A DNA stretch of 64,000 bases, taken from NCBI GenBank assembly GCA_035556195.1, contig DATMFK010000015.1, positions 124,001 through 188,000 of the forward strand. Direction: 5' to 3'. The notes beneath the pieces were generated by a model, which had not been told where the DNA came from, made no database searches, and saw only the letters and a program-made list of their open reading frames with translations. Each line of letters opens with the position of its first letter. Positions within the stretch are counted from its first letter, which is position 1. The position numbers and the translations under genes are program-made. This DNA is from G016756615 sp035556195. GTDB taxonomy: Bacteria > Pseudomonadota > Alphaproteobacteria > Rhizobiales > Rhizobiaceae. This document shows, one piece after another, positions 25,901 to 34,110 of the stretch.

Positions 25901-28426
25901 CTAGAGGGCGACGCGTTCGCCGACCTCTGTGTCGGCCCGCTCTTTGCGTGCCCGCCACCAGTTTCCGAGTAGGAGCAGGATGGGTGCGGCGATGAAGATC
26001 GACGACGTGGTCGCCACGACGATGCCGAAGACCATCGGGATGGCGAAGTTCGCGACCGCCGATCCGCCCCAGACCGCCATCGGCAGGATGCAGAGGAATG
26101 TCACGAGAGACGTGTAGATACAGCGCGTCAGCACCTGGTTGATGCTCATGTCGATCAGTTGGCGAAGCGGCATCTTCTTGTAGAGCCGCAGATTCTCGCG
26201 CATGCGGTCATAAACGACCACCTTGTCGTTGACCGAATAGCCGATGATCGTCAGCAATGCCGCTATGGCGGTCAGGTTGAAGTCGAGCCCGGTGATCGCG
26301 AAGAAGCCGACGGTCTTCGTCGTGTCGAGCACGAGCGTGGCGATGGCGCCAACCGCGAAATTCCATTCGAACCGCCACCAGATATAGACGAGCATCGCGA
26401 GGCTCGCGAGCACCACTGCCAGCACGCCGGACCACGCCAGTTCGCCGCTGACCTTTGGTCCAACCACCTCGGAGCGTTCGATCGTCGCCGCGGGATCGAT
26501 CTGGGCTATCTCGGCCTTCAGCCTTTCGACGGCGGCCGTCTGCGCCGCTTCGCCCCCATCCTGCCGCTGAATGCGGATGAGCACGCTTCTGTCCCCGCCT
26601 ATGTTCTGCAGCGCCACCTCGCCGAGACCCAAAGCGCCGAGACGCTCGCGCAGCTGCGCGAGATCGGCCGGCTGAGACGTCGCCACCTCGACCTGGATAC
26701 CGCCCATGAAGTCGATACCGTAATTGAGGCCCGGTTTGATGAACAACCCGATCGACGCGATCGACAGCAGGATCGAGACGCCGATGCCGAGAAAGCGCGC
26801 CCGCATGAAGGAAATACTGGTTTTCTCCGGAGCGATCTTGAACAGCGGCTCGATCTGCAGGGTCTTCAGTTTCCGGCGGCGCACCACCTCGATCATGAGG
26901 ATCTTGACGATGGTGACCGCCGTGAACATCGAGATGGCGATGCCGAGCATCATCGTGATGGCGAAGCCTCGGACCGGCCCTGAGCCGAACATGAAGAGCA
27001 GCGCGGTCACGATGAGGGAGGTGACGTTGGCATCGACGATCGTGGAATAGGCACGCTTGAAGCCGTGGTCGAGTGCTTCGAAGGCGCTCGCCCCTCTACG
27101 CGTCTCTTCACGTATGCGCTCGTTGATGAGGATGTTGGCGTCGACGGCAAGCCCGATACCAAGAATGATGCCGGCAATACCCGGGAGCGTGAGCGTCGCA
27201 CCGATGACGCTCAGCACGCCAAGGGTCAGAATGACGTTCAAGCCAAGTGCTACGTTGGCGATGAGCCCCCAGCCGCGATAGAGCACAACCATCAGGGCAA
27301 CCACCAGGCCGAAACCGGCGAGGCCGGTGAAAAGCCCCATTCGAATAACGTCTCCGCCGAGGTCCGGGCCGACAGTGCGCTCCTCGATTACGGTCAGAGG
27401 TGCGGGAAGCGCGCCGGCGCGCAAGAGCGCGGACAGCACCGCCGTATCTTCAACCGTGAAACTGCCGCTGATTTGCCCAGATCCGCCAGTGATCGGCTCC
27501 CGGATGACGGGCGCCGACAGAACCTTTCCGTCCAGCACGATGGCGAAGGGACGGCCGACATTTTCCTTGGTGATGTCGGCGAACTGCCGCGCTCCCACGC
27601 TGTCGAACCGGAACGAGACGATCGGTTCGTTGCTGCGTTGGTCGAAGCCTGCGCGAGCATCGGTCAACCTCTCTCCATCCAAGGCGATCCGGTCCTCGAT
27701 CGGATAGGTTTGTCCAGTTTTCGCATCCGGCAGCAGCGAGACGCCGCGGGGAAGCTGCTCGCCCTGGGGGATGCTGGCCAGGAGATGGAACGTCATCTTG
27801 GCAGTGCTGCCCAGCAATTCGCGCAGCTTCGAGGGGTCCTGCAGGCCGGGGAGCTGGACGAGAATCCGGTCGGATCCGACCCGTTGGATCGTCGGTTCGG
27901 CGACGCCGACCTGGTCGACACGTTGGCGAACGATCTCCAGGCTTTGCTGCAGCGCGGCATCCAGACGATCCGAAAGGCCTGCTTCCGTGAGCGAGAGGCG
28001 GACGCGGTTGCCGGTAGCGGCGATTTCTACATCCGGCTGGGGGGCGGCAAAGCCTCCGCCGACCGGATTGGTCAGGCCCTTCAGGACTTCGAGTGCCCTG
28101 GCGCGTTGCGTTTCGTCGGAGATGTTGATGTTTACGCCGTCATCGACAACCCTGGCCGACTGCACGGGTATATGTTCTCGCCGCAGCACTCCCCGCGCTT
28201 CGTCGAGCAGAGAACGAAGCCGATCGGCTTTCAACGCTTTTGCGTCGACCTCCAGAACCAGATGTGAGCCGCCACGCAAGTCAAGGCCGAGCGTGACCTG
28301 CTGCTTGGGAAACCAGGCAGGCATGGAGGCGAGCTGCTGAGGGGGAAAAAGATTTGGCAGCGCGGCGAGGACGCCGGCAAGGATGATGATGGCATAGGTC
28401 GCCATCACCCAACGGGGTGTTCGCAT
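25901..28426 (-). CDS. secDF: Protein translocase SecDF (fused SecD and SecF)
   Basis: A single 841-aa chain that joins SecD and SecF, which use the proton gradient to help SecYEG release exported proteins into the periplasm. The SecD half has an N-terminal helix, LGLDLRGGSHLVLEVD (about 49-64), the large periplasmic P1 domain and SecD helices with AGIILGIGLAVDANILINERI (relay Asp). The SecF half starts near residue 550 with LNYGIDFMGGIQVEVA and ends with ALLTIIGYSVNDKVVVYDRMRE. A fused form occurs in several rhizobial genomes. The start at 28426 (MRTPRWVMATYA) is preferred over an in-frame ATG 27 codons upstream because family homology begins there. Confidence 0.93.
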   Translation of the reverse strand: MRTPRWVMATYAIIILAGVLAALPNLFPPQQLASMPAWFPKQQVTLGLDLRGGSHLVLEVDAKALKADRLRSLLDEARGVLRREHIPVQSARVVDDGVNINISDETQRARALEVLKGLTNPVGGGFAAPQPDVEIAATGNRVRLSLTEAGLSDRLDAALQQSLEIVRQRVDQVGVAEPTIQRVGSDRILVQLPGLQDPSKLRELLGSTAKMTFHLLASIPQGEQLPRGVSLLPDAKTGQTYPIEDRIALDGERLTDARAGFDQRSNEPIVSFRFDSVGARQFADITKENVGRPFAIVLDGKVLSAPVIREPITGGSGQISGSFTVEDTAVLSALLRAGALPAPLTVIEERTVGPDLGGDVIRMGLFTGLAGFGLVVALMVVLYRGWGLIANVALGLNVILTLGVLSVIGATLTLPGIAGIILGIGLAVDANILINERIREETRRGASAFEALDHGFKRAYSTIVDANVTSLIVTALLFMFGSGPVRGFAITMMLGIAISMFTAVTIVKILMIEVVRRRKLKTLQIEPLFKIAPEKTSISFMRARFLGIGVSILLSIASIGLFIKPGLNYGIDFMGGIQVEVATSQPADLAQLRERLGALGLGEVALQNIGGDRSVLIRIQRQDGGEAAQTAAVERLKAEIAQIDPAATIERSEVVGPKVSGELAWSGVLAVVLASLAMLVYIWWRFEWNFAVGAIATLVLDTTKTVGFFAITGLDFNLTAIAALLTIIGYSVNDKVVVYDRMRENLRLYKKMPLRQLIDMSINQVLTRCIYTSLVTFLCILPMAVWGGSAVANFAIPMVFGIVVATTSSIFIAAPILLLLGNWWRARKERADTEVGERVAL

Positions 28427-28526
28427 GTTTCTGATACCACAAATCGCCGCTGTGGTGGCAGGTCGATGCCCCGACTGCGGCTGGACTTCCTGGAGTGCGG
28501 CGATCAAGCCGCACGGTTCGGAGGGA

Positions 28527-28913
28527 TCAGATCAATGCAGGAGGGGCGCAGGCATCATAAGCGTGTCCGGCGCCCTGGCTCAGCGTTGTTCGCCACGCTG
28601 ACGCTCGCGAAGCTTCTGTTGCATTTTCGGGAAGATCGATTTCGCGAGGCGCAAGAGCGACGTCCGGCCCGCCGGCGCTGGCCAGAACCGTCGCTTTGGC
28701 GCAAGCCGAACTGACGAAGATGAAGGAGCGCTTGTGGACAATAGCGCTGGAGGGCTGACCGGCGACTTTTGCAGCGTTCGCTGCTTCCGGCGAAACAACT
28801 CCGGAATTCGGAGCCGCTTGCGCTGCTGCCAGCACGGCGCCAAGGTACAAGAGGAACGCCGACAGGATGTCGGATAACCGAGATCCCCTTCCTGCGTTCC
28901 GTGTGAAGCCCAT
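28527..28913 (-). CDS. Small hypothetical protein with probable signal peptide
   Basis: A 128-aa frame upstream of secDF on the same strand. It opens with MGFTRNAGRGSRLSDILSAF, and the segment SAFLLYLGAVLAAAQA looks like a signal peptide with cleavage after AQA. The rest (SPEAANAAKVAGQ, KRSFIFVSSACAKATVL, REIDLPENATEASRAS) has no motif that I recognise. A purine-rich AGAAGGCAGG precedes the ATG. The gap to secDF is about 100 bases. It may be real but is unconfirmed; codon use alone is weak evidence in DNA this GC-rich. Confidence 0.4.
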   Translation of the reverse strand: MGFTRNAGRGSRLSDILSAFLLYLGAVLAAAQAAPNSGVVSPEAANAAKVAGQPSSAIVHKRSFIFVSSACAKATVLASAGGPDVALAPREIDLPENATEASRASAWRTTLSQGAGHAYDACAPPALI

Positions 28914-29100
28914 TCGCCTGCCTTCTGCCGTGGCCGCCTCGTCTGGACAGCTCGCGCCTACCGAATAGGCGATCTTCGTTCGGCCGTACACCCTTCACGC
29001 TTTTGCGACCGATCTTTAGGTGCGAAGCCTGTGTTCGGCCGACACCTGGGAACACGCAGCAACTTGCCACGCGCCGGCAGATGATTGACCTGGGATCGGA

Positions 29101-29175
<75 letters not shown>

Positions 29176-29288
29176 ATCCGCGACGCGCATACATCACTTT
29201 TGATCCGGCGCGTCAATAGCGACAATTCGCGAATTGTGGATGGAGGGAGCGACTTTCTTGTCGCTGGCGGGAATACGGGCTTTCAGCC

Positions 29289-29651
29289 TCAGGCCGCCTT
29301 CAGCATTTTTTCGACCTCATTGACGAGATCGCGCAGGTGGAAGGGTTTGGACAGCACCTTGGCGTCCTTCGGCGCCTTCGAATCAGGATTGAGGGCGACA
29401 GCGGCGAAGCCGGTGATGAACATCACCTTCAGGTCGGGATCGATCTCCGTGGCGCGCCGGGCGAGTTCGATGCCGTCCATCTCCGGCATCACGATATCCG
29501 TCAGCAGCAGCGAGAACGGTTCTTCGCGCAGGCGCTCGTAGGCGCTCGCGCCGTTGTCGAAATCGCTGACGTCGTAACCGGCGCGCTCGAGCGCCTTCAC
29601 CAGGAAGCGGCGCATGTCGTCATCGTCTTCCGCCAGAAGAATTCGTGCCAT
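29289..29651 (-). CDS. cpdR: CpdR-type single-domain response regulator
   Basis: A 120-aa receiver domain with no output domain. The acidic pocket EDDDD is at 8-12, the phosphoacceptor Asp52 in LLTDIVMPEMDG, the switch Thr in MFITGF, and the conserved Lys in VLSKPFHL. Length and sequence match CpdR, the adaptor that, when unphosphorylated, directs ClpXP to degrade cell-cycle regulators such as CtrA in Caulobacter and rhizobia. In Caulobacter its phosphorylation comes through the CckA-ChpT relay. It diverges from the amidohydrolase gene at 29820. A CtrA-like half site TTAACCAT lies 47 bases upstream of its start. Confidence 0.9.
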   Translation of the reverse strand: MARILLAEDDDDMRRFLVKALERAGYDVSDFDNGASAYERLREEPFSLLLTDIVMPEMDGIELARRATEIDPDLKVMFITGFAAVALNPDSKAPKDAKVLSKPFHLRDLVNEVEKMLKAA

Positions 29652-29697
29652 TGGGCTCCCGTCCGACTCAATTCCTCACGGGCCCCAGCGGAGCCCG

Positions 29698-29705
29698 TTA
29701 ACCAT
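29698..29705. promoter_or_regulatory. CtrA half-site between cpdR and the amidohydrolase gene
   Basis: TTAACCAT matches the CtrA half-site; a weak second half (TCAT) follows at the expected 7-base spacing. cpdR is a known CtrA-regulated gene in relatives. Confidence 0.4.
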
Positions 29706-29819
29706 GCTTCATATGAATAGCGGAGGGTAAATATCAAGTGAACGGTCTTCGTGCCGCAGGCTGTCGGCCGGCGAAGACGACGACTCTGCTCGCCTCGGGC
29801 TGGACAGGGCCGCGGCCCG

Positions 29820-30752
29820 ATGGCACGGTCGTTCCATGACAGACAGAACCCGACGCAAGAGCAGATGAGCCGCGCCGCCGCCGATTTCCAGGTGCCGTTC
29901 GAGATAAGGGCCGGCGCGGACCAGCGTGTCCCGTTCGTCTTCAATTCTCCCCATAGCGGCCAGCGCTATCCCGACCGATTCCTGGGCATGATCCGGCTCG
30001 ATCGCGAGGCCATCCGCCGTTCGGAAGATTCCTATGTCGACCAGCTCTTCTCGGCAGCCGTGACGCTGGGCGCGCCGATGCTGGTGGCGCATTTCCCGCG
30101 AGCCTATCTCGACGTGAATCGCGAGGCCTGGGAGCTCGATCCGCGCATGTTCAGCGAGCCCGTGCCGCCTTTCGTGAATATCCGCTCGGCGCGCGTGGCC
30201 GGCGGGCTCGGCACCGTGCCGCGGCTGGTTGGCGAGGGGCTCGATATCTATCCGGGAAAGCTGCCGCTGGCGGAAGCGGTGGACCGCATCGAGTCCATCT
30301 ACAAACCCTATCACGAGTGTCTGAAGCGGCTCGTCGGCGCCACCCATGCCCGTTTCGGGGCAGCGGTGCTCATCGACTGCCATTCCATGCCGGCCAGCAT
30401 TAGGGTCGGCGATACCGGCGTGCGGCCCGACTTCATCGTCGGCGACCGTTTCGGCACGTCGGCGGCCCCGGCGCTCGCCGAACACGCCATTGGTCTGCTC
30501 GCGGCGATGGGATATACGGTCGCCCACAACAAGCCCTATGCCGGTGGCTTCATCACCGAGCATTACGGCCGCCCGACGCGCGGGCTCCATGCACTGCAGA
30601 TCGAGGTCAATCGCGGCCTCTATATGAACGAGCGAACCTTCCAGAAAGGGCCGGGCTTCGACGCATTGGCTGACGACCTCACGCGCTTCATCAACGACCT
30701 GATGTCACTGCCGGAACACTATCTGCGAATCCCGCCGCTGGCGGCCGAGTAG
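29820..30752 (+). CDS. N-formylglutamate amidohydrolase (HutG-like), second paralog
   Basis: A 310-aa enzyme of the FGase family, which hydrolyses N-formylglutamate to formate and glutamate. Motifs: VFNSPHSGQRYP (zinc-site His), RRSEDSYVDQLF, AYLDVNREAWELDPRMF, VLIDCHSMPA and TEHYGRPTRGLHALQIEVNR. These match the HutG-like form better than the protein at 10013 does. No other hut genes are nearby. The start could be ATG 29820 or ATG 29865; neither has a strong Shine-Dalgarno, and homology begins after the second one (ADFQVPFEIR). Confidence 0.88.
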   Translation: MARSFHDRQNPTQEQMSRAAADFQVPFEIRAGADQRVPFVFNSPHSGQRYPDRFLGMIRLDREAIRRSEDSYVDQLFSAAVTLGAPMLVAHFPRAYLDVNREAWELDPRMFSEPVPPFVNIRSARVAGGLGTVPRLVGEGLDIYPGKLPLAEAVDRIESIYKPYHECLKRLVGATHARFGAAVLIDCHSMPASIRVGDTGVRPDFIVGDRFGTSAAPALAEHAIGLLAAMGYTVAHNKPYAGGFITEHYGRPTRGLHALQIEVNRGLYMNERTFQKGPGFDALADDLTRFINDLMSLPEHYLRIPPLAAE

Positions 30753-30758
30753 GGCGCC

Positions 30759-30845
30759 AAAAAAAGGACCGCATCGCTCGCACGATGCGGTCGAAGTCTA
30801 GGGAGGAAACGCCCAAGGTGGGCATGGACAGGAAACCCTGTCCGA
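30759..30845 (-). ncRNA. Probable trans-acting sRNA of the suhB-motif/MmgR (alpha-r8) family
   Basis: Reading the minus strand, a promoter-like pair at 30873-30878 and 30851-30856 precedes three stem-loops: GGACAG/CTGTCC (30826-30843), GCCC/GGGC (30811-30823), and a 10-bp terminator stem (30767-30792) followed by seven Ts (30759-30765). The unpaired stretch before the terminator holds TTTCCTCCC, an anti-Shine-Dalgarno-like sequence. Position, just ahead of an inositol-monophosphatase-family gene and on the opposite strand, and layout agree with the suhB motif of alphaproteobacteria, known as MmgR in Sinorhizobium. The family name is from memory and was not tested against a model. Confidence 0.7.
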
Positions 30846-30850
30846 AGGTA

Positions 30851-30878
30851 AACGTATTGTGCGCTGCACAAGAGTCAA
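30851..30878 (-). promoter_or_regulatory. Promoter of the sRNA
   Basis: On the minus strand TTGACT (plus 30873-30878) and TACGTT (plus 30851-30856) are separated by 16 bases. Initiation would fall near 30845, giving an RNA of about 87 nt. Confidence 0.5.
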
Positions 30879-30992
30879 TGCTTTTTCAGTTCACACTTAT
30901 GTGGCCGAGGCTTCTTCTTCCAAATGCGTGACATTTGGGCAACAAGTTGGTGAGAAGAAGAAACTTTAAGTTTAAAGAAGAGTGGGACGGGT

Positions 30993-31766
30993 GTGAAAGT
31001 CGAAGCGGAATTCCTACGGAAACTGGCGGCCGCGGCCGCCGCGCAAACCTTGCCGCGATTTCGCCAGCAGGGACTCGTGTCCAACAAGCTGAGCGCCGGC
31101 TTCGATCCGGTCACCGCGGCCGACCGCGAGGCCGAACAGGCGATCCGGGCGCTGATCCGCTCGGAATTCCCCGGCCATGGCATTCTCGGCGAGGAGCATG
31201 GCATCGAGAACGGCGATTCCGACCATCTTTGGGTCATCGATCCGATCGACGGTACCAGGGCCTTCATCTCCGGCCTTCCGGTGTGGGGCACTCTGGTGGG
31301 GCTGACCATCGGGGGCGACGCGGTTGCCGGGATGATGTCGCAACCCTTCACGCGGGAGCTCTATTTCGCGGATGCCGGCGGCGCCTTTTACGAGGGCCCC
31401 GACGGGACCCGTCCGTTGGTCACCCGCAAGACCACCCGCCTCGCCGACGCCACGCTGACCACGACCACGCCTGCCTTGTTCAAGAGTGAAGGCCGCACGC
31501 GTTACGACAGGCTGGAACAGGCCGTCCGGCTCGCCCGCTACGGGGCCGATTGCTACGCGTTCGCGATGGTCGCCGCCGGCAATGTGGACATCGCCGTCGA
31601 TCCAGGCCTCCAGCCTTACGACATCGTCGCCCTGATCCCGATCATCGAACGGGCCGGTGGCGTCGTGACCACTTTCGACGGAAGGCCGGCTGAGGCCGGC
31701 GGCGATATCCTGGCCGCCGCGACGCCTGAGCTCCATGAAGCGGCGATGGCATATCTCGCGGGGTAG
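30993..31766 (+). CDS. hisN: Inositol monophosphatase family phosphatase, probably histidinol-phosphatase HisN
   Basis: A 257-aa Mg-dependent phosphatase. Metal and catalytic motifs are intact: GEEHG (66-70), IDPIDGTRAF (82-91) and LQPYDIVAL (206-214, Asp210). The family covers inositol-1-phosphatase/SuhB, CysQ and the rhizobial and actinobacterial histidinol-phosphate phosphatase HisN. RAFISGLPVWGTLVGL and DCYAFAMVAAGNVDIAVDPG fit the HisN branch. It starts at GTG 30993. The 240-base upstream gap carries an sRNA gene on the other strand, so the messages could overlap at their 5' ends. Confidence 0.82.
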   Translation: MKVEAEFLRKLAAAAAAQTLPRFRQQGLVSNKLSAGFDPVTAADREAEQAIRALIRSEFPGHGILGEEHGIENGDSDHLWVIDPIDGTRAFISGLPVWGTLVGLTIGGDAVAGMMSQPFTRELYFADAGGAFYEGPDGTRPLVTRKTTRLADATLTTTTPALFKSEGRTRYDRLEQAVRLARYGADCYAFAMVAAGNVDIAVDPGLQPYDIVALIPIIERAGGVVTTFDGRPAEAGGDILAAATPELHEAAMAYLAG

Positions 31767-31829
31767 GGGCTTGGGAATAGATCGGATCAGCCGCGGCCGT
31801 CCGGCGAGTCGAACCCTCGGCTTATGGAT

Positions 31830-32819
31830 TCAGAGAATATCCTGCTCCGAACCGGGCACGAAGGCGTCGAAAGCCGCCAGGAACTGCTCCCGAAAGTAAT
31901 CCGCCTCCTGCAGCATCTCGTGGCGGGCGCCGTCGATGGTGAGTACGGAAGCCCATTTGAGTTGCCGCGCATAGTTTTCGATAGCCCGCGTCGAGACCAC
32001 GCTGTCGTTGCCGGCCGCGATGAACAGCGTCGGGATGCGCAATCTCGCCATGAATTCCGGATCGTGGACATAGTCCCTGGCCCGGCATGCGGCACGGACC
32101 CACGCCACGGTCGGGCCGCCGAGCGCGAGCCGAGGGTGGGTCTCGTAGATGAGGCAGTTGCGCCGATAGCGATCCGGATCGGTGGTGAGCATGTTGCCGG
32201 CGAAGGGCGCCGCCACTAGTGGGCGTCGGTGGCTGCCGAGATACATCGATCCCAGCCCGAGACGATAGAAGAATGCGGCTGCTCGCCGTTCCGTCTTCAT
32301 GGTATTGGATCGGCCGGGCAGGCCGAGCAGCGGCGCGCACAGCACCATGCGCTGGACGCGGTTTGCCATGGCCGGCGCGGCGAGCAGGGCCACCAGCGCC
32401 CCGGTCGAGTGCGCGAGCACGTAAAAAGGTCCACGGCAGTCCGGCAGGACGATCTCGGCGAAGAATGCCTCGAGATCCGCCACATAGTGCTTGAAATCGC
32501 GGACATAGCCCTTCTCGGGATTGCGGATGAGGCGGTCGGAGGCGCCCTGTCCTCGCCAGTCGATCATGGCGGTGGCGAAACCGCGCGCGGCCAGATCCCT
32601 GATCGTCTCGAAATACTTCTCGATGCACTCGTTGCGACCGGCAAGGACGATCACCGTGCCCTTCAGCGGCCGGCCGGTCGCGCCGAACAGCGCATAGCGG
32701 ATCTTCCTGCCGTCCCGCGCCGCCAGGAAGCCGGACCTGGCGTGGTCGGGCACCGGATTGCCCGGCGTTTCGAAAAACTGGCTGGCGGGGGCCTCGCGAC
32801 CCGGGTCTAGGGCGTCCAT
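31830..32819 (-). CDS. Alpha/beta hydrolase, lysophospholipase (PldB)-like
   Basis: A 329-aa serine hydrolase of the serine-aminopeptidase/monoglyceride-lipase type. Core strand and oxyanion region VIVLAGRNECIEKYFETIRDL, DWRGQGASDRL, nucleophile elbow LAHSTGALVAL (Ser about 145), acid AAGNDSVVS and base GARHEML. Homologs cleave lysophospholipids or monoacylglycerols. No signal peptide is seen, so a cytoplasmic role is likely. It converges with hisN (63 bases between stops). The substrate is not determined by sequence. Confidence 0.85.
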   Translation of the reverse strand: MDALDPGREAPASQFFETPGNPVPDHARSGFLAARDGRKIRYALFGATGRPLKGTVIVLAGRNECIEKYFETIRDLAARGFATAMIDWRGQGASDRLIRNPEKGYVRDFKHYVADLEAFFAEIVLPDCRGPFYVLAHSTGALVALLAAPAMANRVQRMVLCAPLLGLPGRSNTMKTERRAAAFFYRLGLGSMYLGSHRRPLVAAPFAGNMLTTDPDRYRRNCLIYETHPRLALGGPTVAWVRAACRARDYVHDPEFMARLRIPTLFIAAGNDSVVSTRAIENYARQLKWASVLTIDGARHEMLQEADYFREQFLAAFDAFVPGSEQDIL

Positions 32820-33142
32820 GACATGGTGATAAAATGGCTGCGCTCAAAAGCAAGCGGATTGAGGCATGGACTCGAAAAGCGGATGCGGGAGAATGCGACG
32901 CAAAGAGCAAGGCCGGAAGCCTGCGGGCATTCCCGCTGGTTCCGGCCTTGTCGATCCGGACGGAAGGGACGTTAGCGTCCGGATCCCCCGTCGCGCTGCC
33001 TCCTGCATTGGCCCGAAGTCGGAACCGATGCAGCGCTTCTGTAGGCAGCAGCGCCGCCCTCTTTCGAGGTTGTCGAACATAGCCGAGGGTTGCTGAACGC
33101 CGCCCGAAAGACCGGTTCATGTTGCGTTCATAATGGAATGGT
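32820..33142. other. Gene-free stretch with two adjacent hairpins
   Basis: Two inverted repeats lie side by side: CAAGGCCGGA/TCCGGCCTTG (32908-32917 with 32941-32950) and GATCCGGACG/CGTCCGGATC (32953-32962 with 32976-32985). Short frames here overlap these stems and look random. The role is unknown; they sit between divergent genes, so they are not terminators for either. Confidence 0.5.
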
Positions 33143-33171
33143 CTTGAAACGGCGATCGGGGACACCCAGAT
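33143..33171 (+). promoter_or_regulatory. RpoH (sigma-32) heat-shock promoter of hsp20
   Basis: CTTGAAA (33143-33149), 15 bases, then CCCAGAT (33165-33171). The -35 box is a perfect match to the sigma-32 consensus, and the -10 box differs by about one base from CCCATNT. It lies about 105 bases ahead of the hsp20 start. Confidence 0.75.
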
Positions 33172-33177
33172 CATGAA

Positions 33178-33279
33178 TGCGGTCGCCATGACTGGGACCG
33201 CTGGCCTCGAGGAAACGCCAGTATGGGTTTCGCCAAGGGGTCAAACGCTCATGTTGCTCAACTGGAGAACAGAACCATG
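33178..33279 (+). promoter_or_regulatory. ROSE-type RNA thermometer in the hsp20 leader
   Basis: The last hairpin masks the ribosome site: GTT-g-CTC (33253-33259) pairs with GAGAAC (33265-33270) across AACTG, leaving a bulged G in the TTGCT motif opposite GGAG, as in rhizobial ROSE elements. An upstream stem CTGGC/GCCAG is also present. Confidence 0.75.
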
Positions 33280-33741
33280 CGTCACGTTGATTTTTCCCCC
33301 CTCTATCGTTCGACCGTCGGTTTCGACCGGCTCTTCGGTATGCTCGATTCGCTCGGCCAGCCGGAAAGCGGGCAGACCTATCCGCCCTATAACATCGAGC
33401 GCACGGGCGAGGATTCATACCGCATCAGCATGGCGGTCGCCGGCTTCTCGGAAGACGACATCTCGATCGAAGCGCATCGCAACGTGCTGACCGTCAAGGG
33501 CGAGCGCAAGGAAGAGCCCAATGGTGAAGGCACCGAGCTGCTCTATCGCGGCATCGCTTCTCGCGCCTTCGAGCGCCGGTTCCAACTCGCCGACCACGTC
33601 GATGTCTTGGGCGCTGCCCTCAAGAACGGCCTCCTTCACATCGACCTCAAGCGGAACATCCCGGAAGAGATGAAGCCCCGCAAGATCGCCATCGCCGTTG
33701 CGCCGGCAAAGGCGAAGCAGATCGAGACTTCGGTCAACTAA
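33277..33741 (+). CDS. Small heat-shock protein, Hsp20/IbpA family
   Basis: A 154-aa ATP-independent holdase that binds unfolding proteins during heat stress. The alpha-crystallin domain spans about 35-135: PPYNIERTGEDSYRISMAVAGF, the strand DISIEAHRNVLTVKGER, and the hallmark ALKNGLLHIDL. The N-terminus (FSPLYRSTVGFDRLFGMLD) is the class A IbpA-like form found in rhizobia. An RpoH promoter and a ROSE leader give both transcriptional and translational heat control. A 13-bp stem at 33757-33788 follows. Confidence 0.93.
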   Translation: MRHVDFSPLYRSTVGFDRLFGMLDSLGQPESGQTYPPYNIERTGEDSYRISMAVAGFSEDDISIEAHRNVLTVKGERKEEPNGEGTELLYRGIASRAFERRFQLADHVDVLGAALKNGLLHIDLKRNIPEEMKPRKIAIAVAPAKAKQIETSVN

Positions 33742-33756
33742 CATAGAATGATACCG

Positions 33757-33788
33757 GCGGCCCTGGATGTCGATGCATCCGGGGCCGC
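33757..33788 (+). terminator. Terminator of hsp20
   Basis: GCGGCCCTGGATG (33757-33769) pairs with CATCCGGGGCCGC (33776-33788), 13 bp with one wobble and a 6-base loop, starting 15 bases after the hsp20 stop and followed by TTCGATT. Confidence 0.7.
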
Positions 33789-33841
33789 TTCGATTCTGTG
33801 CCGGTGGCTGCGTGGCCGCCGTGGAACGTTGTGGGCTCGCA

Positions 33842-33936
33842 CAATCGCCAACGCTGACGACTGGCATCCGCCATAGTAGCTTCGTCATACTCGGACCCGA
33901 GCGAAGCGAGGTGATCCGAGTATCCATTCCGTTCCG
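33842..33936 (+). repeat. REP-like hairpin element, copy 3 (full length)
   Basis: CAATCGCCAACGCTGAC through ATACTCGGA (33887-33895), which pairs perfectly with TCCGAGTAT (33915-33923), to ATTCCGTTCC. It is nearly identical to copy 1 read in reverse. Confidence 0.75.
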
Positions 33937-34026
33937 GCTCCACCTCCGCAACGCTTCAAATCTGGCGCTGGCCCGCAGATCAGGGGCGGGCCGCAGGTCC
34001 GGGACCGTCGGGCAGCCGGCCGCAAG

Positions 34027-34091
34027 CGAACGGAATGGATACTCGGATCAACCTCGCCCGCTTGCGCGGGCTCGGGTCCGAGTATGACGAG
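34027..34091 (-). repeat. REP-like hairpin element, copy 4
   Basis: GAACGGAATGGATACTCGG, then ATCAACCTCGCCCG, then CTCGGGTCCGAGTATGACGA. It is inverted relative to copy 3, about 90 bases away. Confidence 0.75.
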
Positions 34092-34110
34092 TTGCGTTAA
34101 AGCCCTCTGC

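Noticed and set aside
31822..33189. 455-codon minus-strand frame overlapping the alpha/beta hydrolase gene
   Set aside because: The hydrolase motifs are in a different frame; this one is Arg/Pro-rich and crosses the hairpin region.
33415..33951. Minus-strand frame antisense to hsp20 ending in ITSLRSGPSMT
   Set aside because: That peptide is a translation of the REP-like element and recurs wherever the element occurs, so it is not a gene.
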